Shown here: in pieces, positions 12,340-22,642 of the stretch
Numbering within the stretch: the stretch's first letter is position 1
Layout of the letters: every line of letters starts with the position of its first letter
Assembly: GCA_028551475.1 (NCBI GenBank)
Contig: CM052357.1
Location: forward strand, 11,951,931 to 12,015,930
Origin: Casuarina equisetifolia
Lineage: Eukaryota; Streptophyta; Magnoliopsida; Fagales; Casuarinaceae
Direction: 5' to 3'
DNA: 64,000 nucleotides
Program-made: the position numbers and the translations under genes
The notes under the pieces: model-generated
The model's database searches: none
What the model was told of the DNA's origin: nothing
What the model saw: the letters and a program-made list of their open reading frames with translations, nothing else

Positions 12340-13389
12340 GGCTCCCTCTCTAACGGTCATCTGCTCTTTTCATTCCTCTGTCTCTTTCTGCTTGTCCCTC
12401 TTTGTCTCTGTTGCGATCGCCTCACATTCGGTTGCCCTCAGGCTCTGTTGCTCTCTGCGCTCGTCCCCTCTCACTGCGACAGGTTAGCTTAGGGAACTCC
12501 AGGCCTTTCTAGGATTTTATCTGCTTAGGGTTTTAAATATGGGATTAGCTTGTCTTGCGATCTTTTCTATCTGCCACAAACTTGGCGAGTCGCCGAATTT
12601 CTTTGGGATTTCGAGCAACTCCATGATTCATTTTCGTCAGCCGTTAGCAGATGAGGCAATAACTTCCAGGCTTCTTTGTGCATTCGAGTTGCCTATATTT
12701 CCTAGGGGTTTGTGGGTTGGCCGGAATTTAGGGAAAAAAGGAATTTCCGAATTTTGAAATGGATGGATGACGACTAGCTATTGAATTTAGGGTTTCCTTT
12801 TATGGGGTTTTCTAGATACATGGGGTTATTCAACCTGATAGAAATTTGCGAATTCGCTTCACGATCGGAGCCCGACAATTTTTCATCTATTGTTGGATGG
12901 ATTCGTCAAAAGGACTCCTTCAGCAAATGGGGAAGTAAACCCTAGGTCCGGAAGTGGACCAGCTACTGAATTTGGGCTTTTCTTCAAAAGTTTTCCGGTG
13001 TTCATTAGTTTTTCAGTTTGATTGGATCTTGGAAATTCGGGAAATTGTTTGGATGACGCAGTACATCAACCTGAGGAAATGAAGCGGAAAGGCTTGCAAA
13101 TCTGTGGATTTTAGTTTGGTTTCTTCAATAATATCCCTAGGGTTTGCGACTGAATGCGGATGTAGGATTTTAGATGATCTGAAGGCTGCTGACTTGTTTG
13201 GATCTTCCGCCAAGGACATCTATGGGAATCACCTTCTTCATTCATGATTGTAAAGGAGTTTATTGAAATTGGAGCTGGCGATTTTTTTGGGTCTTCGGAC
13301 ATGGAAGGCAGATATTTAGTTTCGTTTGAACGACCTCTATGTGGATCATTTTGTTCTTTACTCTATCTCATGCTATTTTTGTTGAATAG
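12340..13389 (+). promoter_or_regulatory. 5' leader and leader intron of left ZFWD copy
   Basis: A CT-rich leader (about 12340-12482) ends at GCGACAG followed by GTTAGC, which fits a 5' splice donor. The matching acceptor TTTTTGTTGAATAG ends immediately before the ATG at 13390. This implies a leader intron of about 900 bases with the start codon as the first bases of exon 2, as in the right copy. Short open frames in this interval are intronic. Confidence 0.6.
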
Positions 13390-16300
13390 ATGGCTGCCAA
13401 TACAGCAAGAAGGCCATCGGTTTCTCATTGCTTGGGAAGACAAGCTGCAACAAGTTCACCCAATAAAACTGTTTGCATCTTCTGGCTTAACGGAAAATGC
13501 AACAAGACCCCTATTAGAAATTGAAGGGCCCAACTAAAACATAGAACTGTGCAATAGTGGATTGCTAGCGGAAGCTTATAAGGCCAGACTCTCCTGTCAC
13601 CTTACCCAATGTGGGACTGGATATTTTAATCCTATAACACTCCCCCGCAGTCTCACGTTGGGTGCAGTGAGAGGTGGGACCAGTCTAGAGGGACCACATC
13701 AAGGTAGGCATGACACAGGGCCGGCTCCGATACCATATTAGAAATTGAAGGGCCCAACTAAAACACAGAACTGTGCAATAGTGGGTTGCTAGCGGAAGCT
13801 TATAAGGCCAGACTCTCCTGTCGCCTTACCCAATGTGGGACTGGATATTTTAATCCTCCAACAACCCCATGTCAGTTCCTGCACTGTGAAATGCCAGTGT
13901 CATGCGCAACAAAGCAGTCCCACACTGAGTCGTACGGTCCAGAAAAAGAGAAGGCCACTTCCATTCGTTTGAAGAATAACACTTACATTTGTTTCAAGAA
14001 TAAGTTGGTTTTGGACAAGTCCTCACACGAAGATGTTGCTGATAAGAAGATTGTACCTCAAAATATTGAGGAGAGAGGATCCAGCACCTTAGAGGATGCT
14101 TCTAAGAGTTCCTTACAGCAGGGTGGTGAATCCTGCACACATGGCAGCTCCTGCAACAATAAGTGTCAGTTTCAGAATTCTGGGCATTGTGTGGAAGAGT
14201 TAACGACCTTGGCATGCCTCCAAGGGCACACGAAGGTAGCAATATTTTGATTTTGCCTGTTACTTTGCAATGTGCTTCCCTTTTTTATTTTTTCTTTATT
14301 ATTGTTATCCTTCTTCTTGTTGTTGTTGCATTGAAAGATGAAGAATTGAGAATAAATTTTCTAAGTATAGAATGTGCATTCTTTGTATGATTCTTTGTGA
14401 TATGTGTTTGTTCTAGCAGTCACCTTTGTTTTATTCGTGACAAAAAAGGAAAAAAAAAAAAAAAAGAAGGTTATTTGCTAGTACCTCCATTCTTAGAATT
14501 TTCTTTTTTCTTTGCTAGTACTTGTATACTTAGAATTTTTTCCAGTTGGCTTACTTGATATGTAACTTTTCATCTTAGTTGCATAATAAAAGGTTTCTTG
14601 GTTATTCTTCTTTGGAGCTTTGAAGCAAAACTAATCTTGTGTGATAAAAATCAAATATTGGGATTTTTAATCTATATTTGAATCAAAGTCATTAGCATTT
14701 TCAAGACCCTTATTAATGTCTAATCCACATGTGTGTAAGATGATACTGATTTTTTTTTCCCCTCTTTTTTTGGAAAGCTTAAAAAATGCTGATTCGTTGG
14801 TCTTTTGAGGACAGGCTATCATGGGAATTGCACTTCCGGAATGCAGCAACAAGCTCTACTCAGGCTGTAATGATGGAACAATTCGGATTTGGGACTGCAG
14901 TACAGCACAGTGTGCTCGCGTTATTGATCTTGGCAATGAAATTGGATCAACTATTAGTAAAGGTGGTTGGTTGTTTGTAGGCATGCGAAATGTTGTTAAG
15001 GTAAGGTCCAAGCCCAATGTGTTGTGCTTTCTTCCTGCTTTTATTTTTTGGTCATTGTTGCCATTAACATTTAGCATAATGGTTTGACATGTGACCTGAA
15101 CCAGCACTTTGATGATGTGGCAGGTGTGGAACACTCAATCTGGTGCTGAATATAATCTGGATGGCTTTATTGGCCTAATCTATGTCATGGAAACATCTGA
15201 CGATATGCTTTTTGCTGGAGGCCAAGTAATTACCATCTTAAAACTTTGAATTTCTTAGAATTGAATAAAAAATGTCTTATCATGGGATTTTTTCTTGGTG
15301 TCTTCGGATTTATTGGCCTTATTTAATTTGCTTGTGAAACAACATAACTGCTGTTGTGATCGTAATGCTTGGGACTTACTTGATTTTGAAGGTTCAATCT
15401 CTTAGGTGTTTTATTTATAGTGCCTTGATTCATACAGGGGTAAACTTTGTTATTTTGCAGAAATTTTATGTTTGTAGTGTTACATCCATAATAAATTCTT
15501 TGTAAATCACAGGATGGTATTATCTTGGCATGGAAGGGCAGTAATGAGACAAATATCCCATTGCAACCAGTTGCATCTCTTCAAGGACACAAGTGTGATG
15601 TAGTATCTTTAGTTGTTGGACATGGCTGGTTATATTCAGGCTCAAAGGACCATACAATAAGGGTAAGTTTGTCTAATTAAAATAAAGACTTGCACTTATA
15701 TTTTTTGGTCTCACTTGTAGTAATTTGATCAAACAGAAGTAGTTTATATTAAAATGAATATTTATGGTGTTTAGTTACAATCTTTCTCTCCTAACAGCCA
15801 CAAATTCAGCTTCGTAGTCGGTCTAAATGGTGCAAGCATAATAATGGGATTGACTGTGCAACCAATTAAGTGTTTAGCTTGATGGTATTTTGTGAATTTC
15901 TCTCCTCTTTTGATTGCTAAAAATTGAATTACTATTAGTTGGTTTGGATGCTCAAGCTAAAAGATGGACTAGTTTTTGATTAGGTGTTTTTAATGCTGAT
16001 ATTTTGTTTTAGCTAATTTGTTGATTGTTTTTTCTCCTTTGCAATGTGGGAGGTGTTCATTCCTACTTCTTTTTTTCTTTTTCCTTTTTCCTTTTTCCTC
16101 CTTTTCTTGGGTATGGAGGGTAAATATATTGTTTTGTTATTCATGCATACTTGAGCAATCAAGGTTATCATAATTGTGTTCATTAATTAGTTGAGTTTCA
16201 CTTTATAAACATTTGGGAAGTATTTAAAAAGTAAAGTTGTTTCACCTAATATCAATATTATGTAAAGTTGTATGATTGTTTCTTTTATCATTATTCATAC

Positions 16301-17287
16301 TTCTTCTATTTCTTGTTTCAGGTTTGGGACCACAAAACTTTAGAGTGTGTTAAGACATTGGATGGTCATGTTGATACTGTGACATCTCTTGTTTGTTAGG
16401 ACCAACACTTGTTGTCTGGTTCTTTGGACCGTACAATTAGGGTATGGGCTATGAATGAAAAGCGCAACTTAGAAGTTATCTATACGCACAATGAAGATCA
16501 TGTAAGTCACTAGCTACCACGATCATAAAATTTGATTGTTAAGCAATTTTTTTTTGTCCTTTTTTCTTTTGCTTGGAGCTTTTTATAGTTCTTGGTGGAA
16601 GTATTCTAGACTAGTTTATGTCATATCAATCCTTCTACACACGAAAGTAGTAAATTGTTAAGGAAATGCTAACCTATACTTGGTGTTGTCATGTTCATAA
16701 TACAAAAAGGAACTATCTTTTTGGTTTTTTTTTTCCCCATGTTTTTGAGCTGAATGTTAGTATTGTATTGGTTGGTCCATTGCCATTTTATCTTTATGTT
16801 TGAAGTTTCATAGATGTTGGTGCTTGAGTATCATCTTGCACTTTAGGCCTAATATCTTAAACATTGTCAAAGTTATGTTGAGTTATTACTTCCAACTTTG
16901 GTGAACTTAAGTTGACCATATAATTTTCCATGTGACAGGGCATTCTTGCATTTTGTGGGATGATCGATGGGAATGATAAACCTATTTTGTGTTGCTCATT
17001 CTGTGACAATTCTGTCCACTTGTATGAATTGCCATCGTAAGTACACTTAGCCTTTCATAACTCTTTTTATTTGGCCAAAAAAAGTAATCTTCTTTTTCTT
17101 AATGACTATTAATATGTACTTTTATTATTCCAGATTTGCTAGCAGGGGCAGATTATTCTCAAACCATAAAGTTGGAGCAATGGGAATGGGTCCAATGAGA
17201 GAAGGACTTCTTTTTACGGGAGATCAAGCTGGGGTGATAATAGTTTGGAAGTGGTTACCCAAATTGAAGGCATCACACCAAGAATAG
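13390..17287 (+). pseudogene. ZFWD: ZFWD (CCCH zinc finger + WD40) gene, left copy, disrupted
   Basis: Paralogue of the intact gene at 36899-40630, with the same seven coding exons and conserved splice sites: 13390-14235 (interrupted), 14815-15000, 15124-15225, 15513-15662, 16322-16501, 16939-17036 and 17134-17287. Two lesions are visible. A TRIM element at 13512-13863 splits the finger between its second and third zinc ligands, and the frame meets TGA eight codons past the last undisturbed finger codon boundary. In exon 5, TGG of the VCWDQ segment has become TAG (16397-16399). The duplicated finger half beyond the insertion reads CQFLH instead of CRFLH. Even precise removal of the insert would leave the WD40 stop. 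A truncated or non-coding transcript is possible, but a functional ZFWD protein is not. Confidence 0.9.
13507..13868 (-). mobile_element. TRIM: miniature LTR retrotransposon with 5-bp TSD
   Basis: The 352-bp element (13512-13863) is flanked by ACCCC at 13507-13511 and 13864-13868. The empty site is preserved in the paralogue near 37016. It has two direct terminal repeats of 128 bp (13512-13639 and 13736-13863) that differ at only a few positions, and an internal region of 96 bp. On the minus strand the LTR begins TGTT. Directly after the 5' LTR lies TGGTATCGGAGCC (13723-13735), one base off the usual initiator-Met tRNA primer-binding site. A purine tract GCGGGGGAG (about 13640-13648) abuts the 3' LTR. 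There is no coding capacity, so it must have been mobilised in trans. The LTR 3' end reads TA rather than CA. Confidence 0.92.
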
Positions 17288-19599
17288 CATATGAGGCATT
17301 GCAAACTTAGATATATATACTTGTCATTCTTGTCGTAATTTTTTTTTTTTCATTTGTTGCTTTGTAAAAGTTGTTTTTGATGATGTAATTTTTCAAGAAC
17401 TATTAGTACATAATCTTGATATTAAAAAAGAATAACCATTGTAACTTTTCAATGAATAAAAAGTTAAGTCAACGTTTATTGTGCAAGACTGAACATGATC
17501 AACCAAAAAGAGCTCATCAACGTCACCAAAACCTGAAACCAGATAAGGTATGGTGTGCGAAGAAATTAAAGTCAAGATTTTTCCAGCTGAAATTGCGTCA
17601 GTGATAATATGCACTGAAAATTCAGCTCAAAGACTATGTGTTGCGGGTGAACGGATAGGAAAGTTTACGAGAAAAACTTTGGCCAATGATAATTTATCTG
17701 TACTTATACCTGACCTATCGAGGTAGCTGCATATGTCAAATTGTAGAACCCAGAACTATATCTCGTGGATGAGCCTCGAGCAGCCCAACGGCTTAACCTG
17801 GTGCTACTTGCAACTCGCAGAGCTTCAATCACGACAAAGCAGGTGAAGAGTATACCAACTACCCATAGGCCTCCTAATGCATCCTTATACCTGCAGCCAA
17901 AGAATTCAACCAAATCAGCATTAAAAGAAGAAAATAAAAGGAAAAAAGACCTATTATAAACAGGATTGGCTGATAGTTCATCATACATAAATTTGTTACG
18001 AGTACAACTTCCAATGTCAAAATGGAAACTGATTCAGCTAACATTATACCACAACATTTATATCTTGTTCAAGCATTCCTGAAAGACATCCAATCCCTGT
18101 TCTCCTTTCACATTTATTTCTTCTCCGTTCTTTTTTCTTTTAGTTTTATCTTTTCCTCAATCTCACAATCTCAATCATTAAAAAAATTCCTTCTCTATGT
18201 TAATCTCTATTTGCCTTAATTTCTTTTTCTCAATCTTTGTATCTAAATCATATTTAGCTTTGAATTCATATGAGATTTCTTCTTTCTAAAAATTGCAATT
18301 TTGATATTTTGGTTTATGAGATACCCATAATAACAAGATTTGATACTTTAATGTACTGGGATCAAGGGCTCAGAACAATTTGAATGTGAAAAAAAAAATT
18401 CCTTTAGAAAAAATATTTTATGCTTTCAGATTAAAAGGATATATTTGTAATAATTTGTCGAGTTTAAGAAATATAATGCTGAAATCATCTCTAATTATAT
18501 GTAAAGATTTTAAGATTAAGTCAGACTACATGCCAAAGTAAAAGTTTATGAATACTGTCCATTTCTCTTTTGATAGTGAGACTAAAATTCACTTTTATTT
18601 TTCTATGAAAAAAATATATACTAGAGTTTATAACTTAAGAGTTAAAAAGAAGGTGACACTTTGTTACCTTGCCAAGACATTCAAACTGACATCTCCAGTC
18701 TTTCGCTCTTCCTACTTAATAAGAGCAGATTTTCCTTCCTCTGGTTTATTTGCTGTTTTGTCTTGTTTGGAAAATCGTTCACTTACCCGTTTGTGACAGG
18801 TTTTGCAGAGGTCTCAACATCAATGGTATCCTACTCTTCCTTTTCTTCTTCATATTCCTTTATCTTTCCCGCATTTTCCAGTAGCTTTTGGAACAATATG
18901 TCTTTGCGAAAGAGCTCTTCAATGTTCCCTCTCCTTTCATTATACCTCCATGGACCAAAATGATTCTATCAACCTGAGACAGAAAATGCAGCTGATTTGT
19001 GAAAAGGACTCTAGTCCTTCCTCTTAGTTCTCCCTTAATGCATTTGCCAAAAACCTTAATATTAATAGCAATGCAAGTTAGGTCACTATGAAAAAATATT
19101 AAAGAACAGTTCAACTTAAAATGTGAACAATCAGTCAGTATTCAAACTGTAAATGCTACATACAATTTGCTAATGCTAGTTTTTTTTTTTTTTTTCCCTC
19201 CCTAGTCAGGAAAATGATCACAAATGCTTAATAAGACTACATCTGGATGCCAACAAAGAATGGTGATTTATTGAGTCTGCTTTCAAGCTTAATTTCAGGT
19301 CCTTCATACCAAGTTCATACACCAACGTGTAGCCATGGTTACAGAACTGTGAACAGTACCCATGAAAATTTTTTCCCCCAAAATCTTTACATCTGTAAAA
19401 CATATAGGAAAAGAAATCCTGGTGGTTGTAACCACAAAGTAATGAATTTTTTTCTTTCTATTTTGTGCTATGCAAGAATACATGTGGTTGTCCATAAATA
19501 GAAAACAAATCGACAAAAAAATAAATCATCAATCGTATTACATAAATTGCATCTAAGATAATAGAAAAGCAGGACATATTGTAAAGAGATGAAAAACTC

Positions 19600-19855
19600 A
19601 ACACATAAATGGGTGAATCCTGCTATTTCATTAACAAGCAAACCATTACAAAGAGTTTCGGGAGAAATTGTTCCCGTGATAATTTACAAATGAAGCTATC
19701 TAGTTTATTAAATAGAGTTCAGAAATGGTTCCAACGGGATTCAAGAATTCAAACGGGATGTCACTGTCACGCGTGATCCTGCTCTGCAATTCTGCATCCA
19801 GGCTAGGGCCGTAGGGGAGGCTGTGCAGCACCGTCTCTGACCCACTTCACAAAGT
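19600..19855 (-). repeat. LTR-like insert, related to the 5.1-5.4 kb LTR
   Basis: The block shares a stretch of over 90 bases with the putative copia LTR at 5095-5435, including the CATTAACAAGCAAACC and GGGAGAAATTGTTCCCGTGA segments. A second shared motif is CCGTAGGGGAGG versus ACCGTAGGTGATG. On the minus strand it starts with TGTG at about 19855, exactly where the ABCC exon sequence (ETVKC) stops matching. It is probably a solo LTR or element end that entered the ABCC exon. The expected continuation of the exon is not visible on its other side. Confidence 0.6.
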
Positions 19856-21680
19856 AAGTCGCACTTCACTGTCTCCATGGCAGCCAATATTTCGTTCAGG
19901 AGCCCAATTCCCTTGTCCGTTCGCTGTAACCCTTCCTTGAAGAATTTCTGCATTTCGCTTGTCACAACTGTATTATACCCACACAATAACTTAGGAAGAC
20001 TATCCATTTCAATAAAGAATTAATGTAAGATGTAAAGATGTGAAAAAAAAAAAGAAGAGAGAGGCATAATACTATCAAAACAACTAACTATAAATTTGAT
20101 TCAACAACTAACTGAATTAATAGATTTTAGATTACCCATCAACAAGAATTTAGGCCTTTGAATAGCAAATGTATCATCGGAGTCTGCTGGGATAGAAAGT
20201 AGCTCACTAGAACTTTCCAAGGTGATTAAATATAGCGGAGTAGGATACTCCTTGAACGGTATCTTTTTGTTCTCAAGAAAAACAAGTTTTCTATAAAACC
20301 ACCGAGGAAAAAAGAACCCCGACAAGAAGATAGAAAACTAAAATTTTCTTGTGATTAGCATCATTAGGAAAATTGAATGGCAGGATGTTATAATGATTTT
20401 TGCGTGGGTCTGTTGGTGTGAAATCCCAATAGAAGGATATATTGAGTACTAAGCTGCCCAAGAATGTTGCTTGCTTCAATTGGATAGCAAGCTTAGGCAG
20501 GATCTTCAAAACCTTGTCAGAGAAACTTTAGTTTCATAGACAGGTGTTTTCTATGCAAAAGAAGGGGGAGACTAAATTATCATTTTTGCCTCATTTATGC
20601 AGTGGAAAGAAAGATTTGGTTGTCTACTTTTTACCTTATAGTCTCTGACGGGTTACACCAAAGTACACGATTCAATTGAAATATGGTGCGGGAACCTTAA
20701 GAGTGTAAGAACCCAGGTTCTCCTGAATTGCTTTTCTAAGGCACTAAACTTTAGAGCATACAGATGATAATAACAAAAACATTCATGCTGATAATCTTAA
20801 GAGTGCATAAGTTATTTCTAAATAAGAAAATTTAGTTTTCATAACTGCAGAATGAAGACTGCAGCTTGATCAAATAGATATCCTTCGGCTACCAATCAAC
20901 TTGGAGCTAGTTCACCTAAACTCGGAATCTGTTGATTCATAGTCACATCATCTACTTTTATAGGATGAGCTCTGCATTGGCACCATCGAAAAAATTAAAT
21001 CTTAACGATACACCAATCTATTATCGCACATTATTGACCATGCAGATAAGCTTTAATAGCTTTTCACCTTTAAAGCTGATTTTTCATTTGAAATAATTGT
21101 GGAACAGTCTCATGATAGTCAAACTAAAAGTTATAGTAGAAGATCTTATTTACATAGTCAGTGCCGGCTTATCTCCAATCCTATGTTATCTAGTTTTCAA
21201 AGCTGAACTAGAGTTCCAAGAGACAAATTAAAAGCGAAAAATGCATGGAGAAATTCCCAAAGTAAATTCAAAAATTTCCACCGACGTGATCAAATTCCAA
21301 TCATTTGATGTTATCTACAACAATCCATTTTTGTTAATCAAGCAAAACAGCCCATCTCTTTTGTTACGGTCATTGTTATTCACGGCCAAAATTCAATGCC
21401 ATGTCAAACTCTGACACAGTCACTCACTTATATTTCTTTTTCCCTTTTTTCACCCTTTGCGACAATTAGTTCATCCTTAAAGGAAGAAGATGAAACAGAC
21501 ATAAACTACAAGCATAGCATCGAGACACTAAATAATGACAAGAGCACATCAAAGACAAATCTAGATGGCAAAATATACCTTCACCTTATTCTTGTAAGGA
21601 GAGGAAGAATCAATTGAGTTAAACCCAATTGGCTAAACCACATCCAATATAACACCAAGACTTTTCTTTTAAAGATAATA

Positions 21681-21986
21681 GGCAAATAAGTTGAGGCTAA
21701 CTCTTGAACCTGTATGGGGAACAGGAGAACTAACATAAATGCACCAATAAGTGCAGCAACGCCCAGTTGCTGGTAAAGAACTGAAGCGGCAATGATACCA
21801 AATGGAGCTGACCACAAGGAGTGAAGTGACTGGCAAATAAGTTGAGGCGAACTCCTGAACCTGCATGGGGAACAGGAGAACTAACATAAATGCACCAATA
21901 AGTGAAGCAACGCCTAGTTGCTGGTAGAGAAGAACTGAAGCAGCAATGATACGAAATGGAGCTGACCACAAGGAGTGAAGTGACTG
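21681..21986. repeat. Tandem duplication of an ABCC exon segment (151 + 154 bp)
   Basis: Two head-to-tail units begin with GGCAAATAAGTTGAGGC at 21681 and 21832. The second unit runs to about 21985. Each contains the antisense of the transmembrane-domain-1 segment [10 protein letters not shown] to LVLLFP plus the splice donor that follows it. The units differ by a three-base indel (VLLYQQ versus VLYQQ) and some substitutions. Confidence 0.88.
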
Positions 21987-22642
21987 GCATATTTGCTGTT
22001 CAAGTTTAAAAAAAATTAAAATAAATGGCACAACATTTTTCGAAAGAACAAAAGTACTAACAATAATTTAGACAGTATTTTTGAATGTACAGCATACAAA
22101 AGTTACATCTAGTAAATGATATCAAACTACAGAAAATTTTCTCTTACAATTTAATTGAATTGAATTTAAATTGTAAATCTAAGTAGAAACTCCTGTGTAA
22201 ATCAACTTAAGGCTCACATTTATAAAATACATACAAGGACTATCCACTTCACTACCAACTTGCGATAACAATGTGTAAGTTGAAATTTATAATAGCTTCA
22301 AAAAACTTTCTTTCAAAAATACAGTAAACAAGATGTTAAAAAGTATGTTATTTTAAAAAATATATAAAAAAAATCAACATGAAATGTTTAAGAAAACATA
22401 TGTTCTGCAGGAATCCTACCTAAAGCTGTGTGCTCATATATAAACATACCTATAGAAACCGAACAGAATCTTTTTACAGCATCAGTTATGAAGTACTACA
22501 AATACAAGGCTTAATTGTTAAAGAAAAACCAAACCTGAAGAACCTCTGCATCAGTCGTCCGCTAGTTGGTTATTTTACCAGATGCAAATTTCTTGCGAGC
22601 TTCATGAGTTAGCCTCAAAGATTTCCGAAATACAGCAGCAAT

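Larger units (their letters stand above)
11848..17490 (+). repeat. Segmental duplication, left copy
   Basis: The segment matches 35344-40834 in the same orientation, with exons, introns and about 1.5 kb upstream all aligned. The left edge is near the TTTTTTCATGTTTATG motif. The right edge lies just past AAGTCAACGTTTATTGTGCAAGA. The main differences are a 352-bp TRIM plus 5-bp target duplication present only here, and a 182-bp segment present only in the right copy. Confidence 0.9.
17710..22642 (-). pseudogene. ABCC: ABCC1-like (MRP) transporter pseudogene, N-side remnant
   Basis: The fragments follow ABCC order on the minus strand. 22535-22642 holds transmembrane-domain-1 residues (VFRKSLRLTHEARKKFASGK), with TAG replacing the Leu after ITN. 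21995 to about 21670 holds [16 protein letters not shown] and [20 protein letters not shown], and part of it is tandemly duplicated. About 20000-19855 holds MQKFFKEGLQRTDKGIGLLN, then AAMETVKC, after which the match ends. 19054 to about 18800 is the end of nucleotide-binding domain 1 ([20 protein letters not shown]), with a one-base frameshift after KGEGTL and a later TAG. 17710-17890 opens transmembrane domain 2 (YKDALGGLWVVGILFTCFVV). Walker A and the first signature are missing. Intact relatives are vacuolar or plasma-membrane exporters of glutathione and other conjugates. This copy cannot be functional. Confidence 0.9.

Noticed and set aside
12539..12757. Plus-strand frame upstream of the left ZFWD copy (and its twin at 36003-36269)
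   Set aside because: Both lie in the leader intron of the two ZFWD copies. Similarity between copies follows from the segmental duplication and is not evidence of coding.
13512..13863. Cassandra-type TRIM carrying 5S rRNA sequence
   Set aside because: The LTR does not start with the Cassandra consensus, and I see no 5S promoter boxes in it.
13786..14250. Frame running from the second TRIM LTR into the ZFWD exon
   Set aside because: It begins at a TTG codon inside the LTR and has no ATG context. It is read-through of transposon sequence into the old exon and is not a new gene.
17765..17959. Plus-strand frame opposite the ABCC relic
   Set aside because: It is the antisense shadow of the transmembrane-domain-2 exon.
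20101..20509. Two minus-strand frames between ABCC pieces
   Set aside because: I tried to fit them to missing ABCC domains, but no family motif was found. Treated as intron or inserted DNA.
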